Positions 27,109 to 35,403 of a stretch of DNA of 64,000 nt are shown piece after piece (positions within the stretch are counted from its first letter, which is position 1; each line of letters begins with the position of its first letter). The stretch is from Desulfobulbaceae bacterium DB1 (lineage in GTDB: Bacteria; Desulfobacterota; Desulfobulbia; Desulfobulbales; SURF-16). A program made the position numbers and the translations under genes. The stretch spans positions 80,967 to 144,966 of the forward strand of contig MQUF01000001.1 of assembly GCA_001914235.1 (NCBI GenBank), read 5' to 3'. The notes under the pieces are model-generated. The model was not told the origin of the DNA, ran no database searches, and saw nothing but the letters and a program-made list of their open reading frames with translations.

Positions 27109-27433
27109 GGGAGCAGTTTTGCTTCACGGCGGCTGCGATTCAAAAGGATGAAGCCATGCCGGTCGAGATACATAATTTTACCACAACAACAAAGAATTGT
27201 GCAAAAAATATGAAAATGATGACGTGTTCCTGAAGCTTGCGGGCACAGCAAGAGTCGTGGAGTATGGCGTTGGTGGCAAGGATGAAGATCTTTTTTCTTT
27301 TCGACATGCGGATCCTTGTCTGTCGGGTTGTGGCAGGCGACAACCTCCATGACAAGGATGGGGGTGGACCGGGACGATGATTGATGGAGGATGAGTCATC
27401 GTCCCGGTCCATTGGAGGGAACATTCGTGAAGG
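27109..27433. other. Intergenic region left of IS256 copy 1
   Basis: 325 bases with no supported gene on either strand. It holds the strong hairpin at 27366-27410. The sequence runs directly into the left end of the insertion sequence at 27434 without a recognisable target duplication. Confidence 0.5.
27366..27410. repeat. Perfect 15-bp inverted repeat (hairpin)
   Basis: GGACCGGGACGATGA at 27366-27380 and its exact complement at 27396-27410, with a 15-base loop. No T tract follows on either strand, so a simple terminator is unlikely; it may be a protein-binding palindrome or an RNA stem from a gene lost with the IS insertion. Confidence 0.8.
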
Positions 27434-28772
27434 GAGGGTGTAAAATAGTTTGTGTAAATGGCTATGACTGAGTAAGTCAAAAAACTACCCTTTAAAAAGG
27501 AGCTCATATGGCCATTGATAAAGAAATTTTGGATCGTTTACTTGCCGACTACAATTACCAGAAGCCCGAAGAACTGATCGGTGAAAACGGGCTGCTCAAG
27601 CAGCTCACCAAGGCCTTACTGGAGCGGGCGTTACAGGCGGAAATGACCGTCCACCTGGGCCACGAAAAACATGGAACCATCGTCACCAAAGGCGGTAATG
27701 CCCGAAATGGTAACTCTGCAAAGACCATCAAGGGCGACTTCGGTAAAATGCCGATTGAGGTCCCGCGCGACCGCGACAGCAGTTTCGATCCGGTCATCAT
27801 TCCCAAAGGGCAAACCCGCTTTCCCGGCTTTGACGACAAGATTATCTCTCTCTACTCCCGAGGGATGACTACCAGGGAGATTCAGGGGCACTTGGAAGAC
27901 ATTTACGGAGTTGATGTCTCTCCCACCCTGATTTCAACGGTCACCGATGCCGTTGCTGACGAGGTTAAAGTTTGGCAAAATCGCCCGTTGGACCCCATTT
28001 ATCCCATTGTTTACATGGACGCTATCCGGGTTAAGGTGCGCGACAATGGGCATGTTAAGAACAAGGCGGTCTATCTGGCTATTGGCATCACCATGGACGG
28101 CGTCAAGGATGTCCTGGGAATGTGGGTTGCCGAAAACGAGGGCGCCAAGTTCTGGTTGCAGGTAGTGACTGAGCTAAGAAACCGTGGCGTGCAGGATATT
28201 TTCATTGCCTGCGTCGATGGCCTCAAGGGTTTTCCTGAAGCCATTGAGACGGTTTTCCCCTTCACCCAGGTCCAGCTCTGTCTCGTCCACATGGTGCGCA
28301 ATTCCCTGAAATATGTCTCATGGAAACAGCGCAAAGAGGTGGCTGCGGATCTCAAGGCCATTTACCAATCGCCAACAGCCGAGCAGGCCGAAATGGAACT
28401 GATGACCTTTGAAGAAAAATGGGACAAAACGCATCCGTCCATCGGCCAATCCTGGCGAAGAAATTGGGAAAGAATCACCCCATTTTTTGCGTATTCGCCC
28501 GAGATACGCAAGGTGATATATACCACCAATGCTATTGAGTCGTTGAACATGTCACTGCGCAAAGTTACCAAGAACCGGGGTTCATTTCCCAATGACGAGT
28601 CGATGCTTAAACTGCTTTACATGGCGCTGAACAATATCGCCAAAAAATGGACTATGCCAATCAGAGACTGGAAGGCTGCCTTGAACCGCTTTTCAATCTT
28701 GTTCGGCGACAGAATGCCTGCATATTGAAAATTAAAAATGAAAACCATTTACACAAAATTCTTTACAGGCCC
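27434..28772 (+). mobile_element. IS256-family insertion sequence, copy 1 (1339 bp)
   Basis: Ends are defined by comparison with copy 2 at 48201-49539: left GAGGGTGTAAAATAG, right TTTACAGGCCC, with imperfect inverted repeats of about 28 bp (both arms share TGTAAA and TTGTGTAAATGG). The length is 1339 bp in both copies. Flanks are CGTGAAGG on the left and GCCCGGGA on the right, so no 8-bp duplication is present, unlike copy 2. The right end abuts a truncated antitoxin gene. Confidence 0.9.
27508..28728 (+). CDS. IS256 family transposase (copy 1)
   Basis: A 406-residue mutator-type DDE transposase, identical in protein sequence to the copy at 48245-49465. DDE residues are seen in YMDAIRVKVRD, IACVDGLKGFPEAI and TNAIESLNMSLRKVTKNRG. 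AGGAGCTC precedes the ATG by about 8 bases. The reading frame is intact, so the element may be active. Confidence 0.96.
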   Translation: MAIDKEILDRLLADYNYQKPEELIGENGLLKQLTKALLERALQAEMTVHLGHEKHGTIVTKGGNARNGNSAKTIKGDFGKMPIEVPRDRDSSFDPVIIPKGQTRFPGFDDKIISLYSRGMTTREIQGHLEDIYGVDVSPTLISTVTDAVADEVKVWQNRPLDPIYPIVYMDAIRVKVRDNGHVKNKAVYLAIGITMDGVKDVLGMWVAENEGAKFWLQVVTELRNRGVQDIFIACVDGLKGFPEAIETVFPFTQVQLCLVHMVRNSLKYVSWKQRKEVAADLKAIYQSPTAEQAEMELMTFEEKWDKTHPSIGQSWRRNWERITPFFAYSPEIRKVIYTTNAIESLNMSLRKVTKNRGSFPNDESMLKLLYMALNNIAKKWTMPIRDWKAALNRFSILFGDRMPAY

Positions 28773-28904
28773 GCCCGGGACACAGGGATTTCCCGCGAAG
28801 GACTTTATCGTGCTTTAGGCACCGATGGCAATCCTGAATTTACAACAATTTTGAAGGTCATTAAGGCTCTTGGTCTGCGTCTGCGCGCAGAACCGACTCA
28901 TTAA
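28773..28904 (+). pseudogene. C-terminal remnant of a HigA/COG3636-type antitoxin
   Basis: From the IS end at 28773 the plus strand reads in frame ARDTGISREGLYRALG, then NPEFTTILKVIKALGLRLRA and a stop at 28904. This is the C-terminal helix-turn-helix of putative addiction-module antidote proteins, which normally have about 100 residues. The N-terminal half and any partner toxin are absent, probably lost in a deletion that also removed the IS target duplication. Confidence 0.75.
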
Positions 28905-28989
28905 AGCCTGCTGCTACCAGGATGCACATTCACCTGTTTGAAGGAATTTGCATCTCATGGATTGCTGACTTTTGATTTTTACGTCCAGT

Positions 28990-29535
28990 CTATCCGTGCA
29001 AGTTTTCAATCCACCGATGTGCCTCAACGTCCGAAACCTTTTCCAAATACTGTTGTGTTGTCGAAAGATTCGAATGACGAAGGATGATTTTGCTTATTAT
29101 CTCAAGAGGCACACCGCCCCGTGAGGCATAAGTTGCCGCATGCCTCCGCAGGTCATGTGGTCGCAGTTTGATGCCCACTGCCGCGCCAACGTGGACGACC
29201 ATTTTCCTCGCACCTGCATAGGTGATGGGGAAAATTCTTTTATCATAGGGAATTTTCTGGTCGCGCACATAATTGATCAGTTTGCTGTTTAATTTTTGCG
29301 TAATAAAGACTATCTCCTCATCACGACCGCATTTCGGTACATGCAGGATCAGCTTCCGATCTGCAATATCTAATGGTCGGAGCCCCAACACTTCTCCAAT
29401 CCTCATGCCTGCTCTGGCCATCAGTTCGAGCATGATCAAAAAAACCAAAAGAGAGTGTTCAGCAAACAACTGAGAAAAAGACGACGTTTTGAATCCCGGA
29501 CAGAATTGAGCATGTGAAGATATCCACTGGCGCTC
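28990..29535 (-). pseudogene. Tyrosine recombinase, C-terminal catalytic half only
   Basis: The conserved part is about 160 residues and carries the first catalytic Arg (AGMRIGEVLGLRP), HDLRRHAATYASRGG, and LRHSNLSTTQQYLEKV with the nucleophile Tyr. The frame stays open to a stop at 29536-29538 but has no ATG, and the N-terminal core-binding domain is missing. It is therefore a 5'-truncated integrase, presumably the relic of an integrated element next to IS256 copy 1. It is separate from the integron integrase at 50-52 kb. Confidence 0.75.
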
Positions 29536-29706
29536 TCAAGCCTGGACGAAGACGTGAAACTTGAGACTATTATGATCCATGCATCGCCTTTAATTGCCTG
29601 TTTTTATTTTGTTTTGTTGTGGGAATGGCGAGACAAGAAACAGGCATGATTTCTACCCGTTAAGTGGGGAGACGACCCCGCATTTCTTTGGACTAAACCG
29701 GACAAT

Positions 29707-29745
29707 AAAAAACCCCGCATCCCATGATGGGTGCGGGGTTTTTGG
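29707..29745 (-). terminator. Rho-independent terminator downstream of the tRNA-Ser pair
   Basis: A near-perfect GC-rich stem (AACCCCGCA...TGCGGGGTT) flanked by A and T runs on both sides, so it can act in either direction. It lies 30 bases beyond the 3' end of tRNA-Ser(GCT) on the minus strand. The rest of 29536-29774 holds nothing I can support. Confidence 0.85.
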
Positions 29746-29774
29746 ATTTCTTTGGTCTTTGCTAAACTTAAATG

Positions 29775-29867
29775 TGGCGGAGAGAGAGGGATTCGAACCC
29801 TCGGTAGGACTTTTGATCCTACACTCGCTTAGCAGGCGAGCACCTTCGGCCTCTCGGTCATCTCTCC
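29775..29867 (-). tRNA. tRNA-Ser (anticodon GCT)
   Basis: A class II tRNA on the minus strand: 7-bp acceptor stem GGAGAGA/TCTCTCC, discriminator G, encoded CCA at 29775-29777, anticodon loop CTGCTAA with GCT, a long variable arm and the TTCGAATC T loop. It is 93 bases long. Confidence 0.95.
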
Positions 29868-29884
29868 GTGTGCTTTCAATAAAA

Positions 29885-29970
29885 TGGCGGAGGAAGTAGG
29901 ATTCGAACCCACGGAACTTTCGTTCAACGGTTTTCAAGACCGCCGCCTTCAACCACTCGGCCATTCCTCC
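29885..29970 (-). tRNA. tRNA-Ser (anticodon TGA)
   Basis: A class II tRNA on the minus strand: acceptor GGAGGAA/TTCCTCC, encoded CCA at 29885-29887, anticodon loop CTTGAAA with TGA, a long variable arm and the TTCGAATC T loop. It stands 17 bases from the tRNA-Ser(GCT) gene, so the two are probably co-transcribed behind radA. Confidence 0.95.
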
Positions 29971-30006
29971 ACAATGTTTGACCTGCTATTTACCATCTCA
30001 ACATTT

Positions 30007-31470
30007 TCATGTCAATGTTTGATCTTCTTTCTTCAGGTGTGCGGCAGATTTTAATGTTGCCGCATCACGCCTGCCTTGGCGGGCTGTTTGTGAGGGTGGA
30101 CCGGCACCAGAGAATGCAGCGGCGGCCAGTGCGTCGGTCAGTTTTTCGACGGGGAAAATTTCCAGGCCGGGGATTGCTTTTGCTGGACGGTTTGCCTGGG
30201 GGATGATCGCCTGGCGAAAACCGTGCTTTACCGCTTCTTTCAATCGTTCCTGGCCGTTCGGAACCGGCCGGATTTCTCCGGCAAGGCCGATTTCGCCGAA
30301 AACAATCAGGTCAACCGGCAATGGTTTGTCGTTGATGCTTGAGGTGATTGACAGGGCAAGGGCGAGGTCGGCACTTGTTTCGTTGACTTTGACCCCGCCC
30401 ACGACGTTGATGAAAACGTCCTTGTTGTAGCTCGCAATACCGCCGTGGCGATGAAGAACGGCCAGAAGCATGATCAGTCTGTTCTGGTCGATGCCGACGG
30501 TGAGTCGACGCGGGCTTTCGCCGTGGCTTTCGTCAACCAGGGATTGCACTTCGACGAGAATGGGCCGGCTTCCCTCCCAGAGCACCATCACCGCGCTGCC
30601 GGCCATGGCGTCAGTCGTGCGGCTCAGAAAAATGGCCGAAGGATTTTTGATCTCCTTGAGCCCCTTGTCGGTCATGGCGAAGACTCCAAGTTCATTAACC
30701 GCGCCGTAACGGTTTTTCACCGCGCGCATCATCCGGTATCTGCTGTCGCCGGAGCCTTCAAAATAGCAGACCACATCAATAATGTGTTCAAGCACCCTGG
30801 GACCGGCCAGGTCGCCGGATTTGGTGACGTGGCCGACCAGAAAAACGGCGATGTTGCTTGCCTTGGCAAACTGGGTGAGTTGCGCGGCTGATTCGCGCAC
30901 CTGGGAAACGCTGCCGGGGGTGGAGGAGGAAGACGCGGTCTGCATGGTCTGGATGGAGTCAATGACCATGACCTGCGGCTTTTCCTGCAAGGCGGTCAGG
31001 CAGATGTTTTCCACCTGGGTTTCCGTCATGAGGAGGAGTTGTTTGCCGGGCAGGCCGAGGCGGGCGGCGCGCATGGCGATCTGCTGGGGAGATTCTTCGC
31101 CGGTGACATAGAGGACTTTTCTGGTCTCGCTCAGCAGGCAGCAGATCTGCAGCAGGCACGTGCTTTTGCCGACGCCCGGATCGCCGCCGATCAGCACAAC
31201 CGAACCGCGCACAAGGCCGCCGCCGAGCACCCGGTCGAATTCCGTCATGCCGGTGGTTATGCGCGGGGTGTCGGAAAAATTTACCGAGCAGATGGGCTGC
31301 ACCGGGGAAATGATGCCGCTGTAGCCGGTTGCGATGGGTGAAGAAGGCGGGGGCTCAAGTTCCTTGATGCTGTCCCACTCATGGCATTCGGGGCATTGCC
31401 CTATCCATTTGCCAAAGGTGGCGCCGCAACTGTCACAGGCAAAAGCTGTTTTTGCTTTGCCCTGTTTCAT
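30007..31470 (-). CDS. radA: DNA repair protein RadA (Sms)
   Basis: A 487-residue RecA-like branch-migration ATPase. It has the N-terminal C4 zinc finger (CDSCGATFGKWIGQCPECHEW), Walker A GGDPGVGKST (residue about 98), the RadA KNRYG motif (about 258) and a C-terminal Lon-like domain. It overlaps the small upstream gene by 4 bases. The C-terminal 25 residues after the Lon-like domain are variable. Confidence 0.96.
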   Translation of the reverse strand: MKQGKAKTAFACDSCGATFGKWIGQCPECHEWDSIKELEPPPSSPIATGYSGIISPVQPICSVNFSDTPRITTGMTEFDRVLGGGLVRGSVVLIGGDPGVGKSTCLLQICCLLSETRKVLYVTGEESPQQIAMRAARLGLPGKQLLLMTETQVENICLTALQEKPQVMVIDSIQTMQTASSSSTPGSVSQVRESAAQLTQFAKASNIAVFLVGHVTKSGDLAGPRVLEHIIDVVCYFEGSGDSRYRMMRAVKNRYGAVNELGVFAMTDKGLKEIKNPSAIFLSRTTDAMAGSAVMVLWEGSRPILVEVQSLVDESHGESPRRLTVGIDQNRLIMLLAVLHRHGGIASYNKDVFINVVGGVKVNETSADLALALSITSSINDKPLPVDLIVFGEIGLAGEIRPVPNGQERLKEAVKHGFRQAIIPQANRPAKAIPGLEIFPVEKLTDALAAAAFSGAGPPSQTARQGRRDAATLKSAAHLKKEDQTLT

Positions 31471-31730
31471 GTAAATTTCTTTATCTCTTTTTCCAGTTCA
31501 TTTAACTTTTTTTTGTAGTACTTGAGGCATTTTTTGATGTATCGGGAGCGCTGCCAGTTTGATTGCATGTCGCCGGGGTCAATGGGCGCGTCTTTGCAGG
31601 CAAGAATGTGCAGGGCCGGAGAAAGGCGCGTGTTGCTCAGGCAGGCTATCTTGCTCTCGTAATAGAGCTTATAGGTCTGCAGCTGGGCTCTTTTCCTGCT
31701 TATGTCGGAGGTTGATTGCATAATGTCCAT
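31467..31730 (-). CDS. Small helical hypothetical protein coupled to radA
   Basis: An 87-residue basic, helical protein (KRAQLQTYKLYYESKIACL, then a Lys-rich end KKKLNELEKEIKKFT). No family is recognised. It overlaps radA by 4 bases (ATGA), so it is likely expressed with it. The N-terminal ATG could also be 9 bases further in. Confidence 0.6.
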   Translation of the reverse strand: MDIMQSTSDISRKRAQLQTYKLYYESKIACLSNTRLSPALHILACKDAPIDPGDMQSNWQRSRYIKKCLKYYKKKLNELEKEIKKFT

Positions 31731-31989
31731 TGGTTCACCCTGTTTTACAATATCATAAATTATGCAAAATAAAAGCCAAAGTGTTCGGGTGAGCAGGAAA
31801 AAGGCGGGTCTGCGGGTTTTTCCGGGAAAGCGGAGCTTTTTTCCGGAAAACCCCGCGACGTTGACGGATCGAGCTGCGTTCGTCGGAATATATCATGCTA
31901 TTCCGGGCTGTTGGGCCGGTCGGGGCATTGGCTTCTATTTTGCATGGAAATATCAGCATCGAAACAAAAAAATGGCAAGGAGGAATATT

Positions 31990-32115
31990 ATGACTCCAAG
32001 ACAGGCAATCCGAATTTTGATGTTAAGCCCGATTTATTTTCGACTCGACCTGCCGGCCAGGAAGGTGCTGGTGGATGAGTTCTGCGCCCTGTGCGCCGAC
32101 AGGGCAAACCGGTAA
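31990..32115 (+). CDS. 41-residue conserved-type small protein
   Basis: MTPRQAIRILMLSPIYFRLD opens a 41-codon gene ending RANR. A perfect AAGGAGG lies 7 bases before the ATG. A longer in-frame reading from 31762 has no ribosome site. The pattern (TPRQAIRILMLSPIYF followed by ARKVLVDEFCAL) resembles tiny proteins I associate with deltaproteobacteria, but I cannot name a function. It stands alone between minus-strand genes. Confidence 0.6.
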   Translation: MTPRQAIRILMLSPIYFRLDLPARKVLVDEFCALCADRANR

Positions 32116-32131
32116 TTCCGGGAAGTCGCGT

Positions 32132-32746
32132 TTATCCGGTGATCATCTTTTCGGCAAGGCCGGTGATCGGCCCGAGGATTTTTTGTAAAATGCCGGTATA
32201 AAAAAGCGCCAGCAGGATGATGAAGCCGAAAGGCTCCAGTTTTGCAAAGGCAGCTGCCTGCCGGGGCGGAAGCAGTCCCATCAGCACTTTGCTGCCGTCC
32301 AGGGGAGGGATGGGCAGCAGGTTGAAAATCGCCAGGATGATATTGATCCAGATGCTCGCGCCCACCATCTGAAAGAGCGGGAAGAGGATCGGTTTTGGTA
32401 TCCAGACGGCAAGGAAAACGAGCAGTTGGGCCAGCAGGCTGCTGGCGATTGCCGTCAACAGGTTGGCTCCGGGGCCTGCCAGGGCCACCCAGATCATGTC
32501 CTTCAGCGGATTGCGGAAGTAGCGCGGGTTGACCGGCACCGGTTTTGCCCAGCCGATTTTCATGATAATGAAGGCCAGGACTCCCAGCGGGTCAAGATGT
32601 TTCAAGGGGTTCAGGGTGAGGCGGCCGAGATTGTGGGCTGTCGGGTCTCCCAGTCGGTAAGCGACCATGCCGTGGCAATATTCATGGATGGTGAGCGCGA
32701 ACAGGAAGGGGGGCGCCAGTATGATGATCTGCTGTATGATATTCAT
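32132..32746 (-). CDS. Site-2 protease family (M50) membrane metalloprotease
   Basis: The 204-residue membrane protein has zinc ligands in TIHEYCHGMVAYRLGD (HExxH) and the second motif NLLPIPPLDGSKV. About five hydrophobic segments are seen and no PDZ domain, as in the short rhomboid-like S2P branch. It overlaps the DHH-CBS-PAP gene by 4 bases, forming the end of an operon starting at the recombinase gene. Confidence 0.9.
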   Translation of the reverse strand: MNIIQQIIILAPPFLFALTIHEYCHGMVAYRLGDPTAHNLGRLTLNPLKHLDPLGVLAFIIMKIGWAKPVPVNPRYFRNPLKDMIWVALAGPGANLLTAIASSLLAQLLVFLAVWIPKPILFPLFQMVGASIWINIILAIFNLLPIPPLDGSKVLMGLLPPRQAAAFAKLEPFGFIILLALFYTGILQKILGPITGLAEKMITG

Positions 32747-35391
32747 GGACTTCCTTTTTTCTTCCCCGCTTCCAGGGGATACTCCTTTCCAAGAAAATTG
32801 ATCTCGTCTTCACGGCTGGAAAGCTCACCGTCAATGGTTTTTTCCAGCAGGTGATTCAGCATGGTCTGGTATGCCGGGCCGGGAGGGTAGCCGAGTTTTT
32901 TCAGGTCTGCGCCGTGCAGGTGGTTTTTGATGTGGCGCAATCGGGTCACATAAAGGGAGACTGCCTGTTTGCCGGTTTTGTTCCGGCAAATGGCCATCAG
33001 GAAAAGAAGCCCCTCATGACTCAACCCTTTCAGGAGCCAGTAGATTTCACTTGAGCGCAGATGGCTTCTGCGCTCAAGGGTGCGGACAATCCGTTTTGTT
33101 TCGATTTTTTCCCGGAGCAGCAGCTGCTGGTAGCGCTCCGGGACCTCGAATTTTTTGCAGAAGGCAAACAGCGCCCTCGTTTGGATGCGGCAGGTCAGGG
33201 CCAGCAGGTAGACGATCCATTGACTGCATTTGTCGCTTAAATAAAGCAGTTTGTGCCAGGCCAGGGCCCGGTGCGCTTCTTCCATGATTTCAGCAACGCG
33301 CGGCTCGTATTTGAGCGAATGGTGGAGGAATTTCAGCAGATCAAACTGGGCCATGCGCCGGATTGCCGGCAGTGGGTTGGGTTCTGAAAGTATCAGCTTG
33401 ATTTCCTGAAAATAACGGCGTCCGAATTTCCGATCAAAGAGGTTCATCTTTACCGCGTTCTTCAGCTGTTTTTCGGTCAGCTTGCCGAGGGTAAACCCCA
33501 TGCGCTGCTCAAAGCGGATTCCGCGGAAGATACGGGTTGGATCCTCGACAAAGCTCAGGTTGTGCAGGATGCGGATCTGTCTGTCCTTCAGGTCGTTCTG
33601 GCAGTTGAAAAAATCCACCAGGATGCCGAACTTGTCCGGGTTGAGATGGATTGCCATGGCATTGATGGTGAAATCCCGCCGGAAAAGGTCGAGCTTGATG
33701 GAGCTGAGTTCCACCGTGGGCATTGCCGCCGGGTATTCATAATACTCAAGGCGGGCCGTGGCAATATCCACTTTAAAGCCGTCGGCAAGTTTGACCAGCG
33801 CGGTGTTGAACTTGACGTGGGTGGTCACGGTGCCGCCCAGTTCCTGGGCCAGCATCTTGGCAAAGGTGATGCCGTCTCCTTCGACAACAATGTCCAGGTC
33901 GAGATTTTCAATGTGGAGCAACAGATCGCGGACAAAGCCGCCCACCGCATAGGCGGTGAATTTGTTTTTTTGCGCCACCTCGCCGATTCTTTGCAGGAGA
34001 ATGACCATTTCCCGGCTCAGGGATTGGCTGATCAGGTTGGTCATGTTCCTGTTGCGCTCGCTGGACGGCTCACTCTGGGTGGTCTTCAGGCTGGGGAGAT
34101 AGGCCGGGTCGTTGACCAGCAGATTGAACAGGTCGGTGCGGGTGATAACGCCCACCAGCAAGCCGCTTTCAACAATGGGGATGAACCGCTGCCGGTGTTC
34201 AATGATCAGTTCCTGGATATCGGCCAGGGTGGCGGAAGGGGGCAGCGTGGCAAGTTCCGTTGTCATGAATTCGCTTGCCGGCAGGTCTCCGAGATGATGA
34301 AAGATGGCCTTGCTGGCATCGCGCCGGGAAAAAAGCCCCAGCATTTTATTGTCCTGCATGATCGGCAGCATGGTGATGCCGTAGCGGATGAGGGTGTCGT
34401 AAGCCTCCTTGGTGGTCATATCAGGGCCAACGGAAATGACCGGCGAGGACATCAGTTGCCAGGCCTTGCTTTCCGGCCTTACGTGTTTATGGAGGAGGCG
34501 AATCAGTTTTTCTTCCGCTTCGACCAGGGTCATGTCGTTGATGGTGGCCGCCGCGGCTGATGCATGGCCGCCGCCGTTGAACTCCAGGGCGATCTGGCCG
34601 ACGTTGACTTCGGGGATTCTGCTCCGGGCGATGAGATAGATCCGTTCCCCCATGCTGGCCAGGGCAAAGAGGACATTGAGGTTTTCCATGCTCATGAAGC
34701 GCCGGACAATGAGGGAGAATTCGTCCACATATTGGCTGAGGGCGATGCGGGTCACGGTAATTTCAATGGACTGCACGGTGTATGTTGTCGCCGATTTTAT
34801 CAGTTCATTCAGCAGTGAGACTTCGCCGGTGGTGAGTTCCTGGGTGATGTACTGGGTGACCGTGTTCAGGTTCGCGCCGCAGCCGAGCAGCCAGGCCATG
34901 GCGCGCAAATCGGCCGGAGTGGTGGTGCTGAAGGTGAACGAGCCGGTGTCCTCATATTCGGCCATGGCCAGCAGCGTCGCCTCATCCTGACTGATGGCGA
35001 TATTGCGCTCCTGAAAGATTTCAACAAAAACCGTGGCCGTTGATCCCACCGCTTTCACCACCTCCACGGCGCCCTTCAGGTCGCCCGGCGCATCCGGGTG
35101 GTGATCGTACAGGTGAATTTCAATTCCTGGGTTTTCCAGGCATTTGGCAAAGTTGCCGATGCGTGACGGCTGGCGCGTATCAACGATGATCAGTTTGGTT
35201 ACCTGATCCAGTTCAATGTTTTTTACCCGCTGGAAGTCGTAAATCATCACCGACTGGACAAAAAATTTGCGCAGATTCCTTTCCTGGGAGCCGGAAAAGG
35301 CCAGCACCGCGTCGGGGTAGAGCTTTTTGGCGGCAACCATTGAGGCCATGCTGTCAAAATCGGCATTGAGATGTGTTGTGATGACTTCCAT
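32743..35391 (-). CDS. DHH phosphoesterase - CBS pair - tRNA nucleotidyltransferase (A-adding type) fusion
   Basis: An 882-residue three-part protein. Residues about 1-310 are a DHH/DHHA1 phosphoesterase (HLNADFDSMAS, then LYDHHPDAPGD near 95). Residues about 315-430 are two CBS domains (SSPVISVGPDMTTKEAYDTL, then FMTTELATLPPSATLADIQE). The rest is a poly(A)-polymerase/CCA-adding domain with head motif GGFVRDLLL and the catalytic DLDIV near 500. This architecture is known in deltaproteobacteria and Aquificae, where tRNA CCA ends are made by separate A- and CC-adding enzymes. It sits between the recombinase gene (12 bases) and the M50 gene (overlap). Confidence 0.92.
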   Translation of the reverse strand: MEVITTHLNADFDSMASMVAAKKLYPDAVLAFSGSQERNLRKFFVQSVMIYDFQRVKNIELDQVTKLIIVDTRQPSRIGNFAKCLENPGIEIHLYDHHPDAPGDLKGAVEVVKAVGSTATVFVEIFQERNIAISQDEATLLAMAEYEDTGSFTFSTTTPADLRAMAWLLGCGANLNTVTQYITQELTTGEVSLLNELIKSATTYTVQSIEITVTRIALSQYVDEFSLIVRRFMSMENLNVLFALASMGERIYLIARSRIPEVNVGQIALEFNGGGHASAAAATINDMTLVEAEEKLIRLLHKHVRPESKAWQLMSSPVISVGPDMTTKEAYDTLIRYGITMLPIMQDNKMLGLFSRRDASKAIFHHLGDLPASEFMTTELATLPPSATLADIQELIIEHRQRFIPIVESGLLVGVITRTDLFNLLVNDPAYLPSLKTTQSEPSSERNRNMTNLISQSLSREMVILLQRIGEVAQKNKFTAYAVGGFVRDLLLHIENLDLDIVVEGDGITFAKMLAQELGGTVTTHVKFNTALVKLADGFKVDIATARLEYYEYPAAMPTVELSSIKLDLFRRDFTINAMAIHLNPDKFGILVDFFNCQNDLKDRQIRILHNLSFVEDPTRIFRGIRFEQRMGFTLGKLTEKQLKNAVKMNLFDRKFGRRYFQEIKLILSEPNPLPAIRRMAQFDLLKFLHHSLKYEPRVAEIMEEAHRALAWHKLLYLSDKCSQWIVYLLALTCRIQTRALFAFCKKFEVPERYQQLLLREKIETKRIVRTLERRSHLRSSEIYWLLKGLSHEGLLFLMAICRNKTGKQAVSLYVTRLRHIKNHLHGADLKKLGYPPGPAYQTMLNHLLEKTIDGELSSREDEINFLGKEYPLEAGKKKGSP

Positions 35392-35403
35392 TTGTGATTT
35401 TCC

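Noticed and set aside
27105..27350. 81-codon minus-strand frame upstream of the proline-rich gene
   Set aside because: His/Cys-rich random-looking product, no ribosome site, overlaps the likely promoter.
29594..29899. Open frame of about 100 codons on the plus strand across the tRNA-Ser(GCT) gene
   Set aside because: It is the known artefact of translating a tRNA gene antisense (AEREGFEPSV-like peptide), with no ribosome site.
33562..34560. 332-codon frame antisense to the DHH-CBS-PAP gene
   Set aside because: The minus-strand protein has clear domains over the same bases; the antisense product has none.
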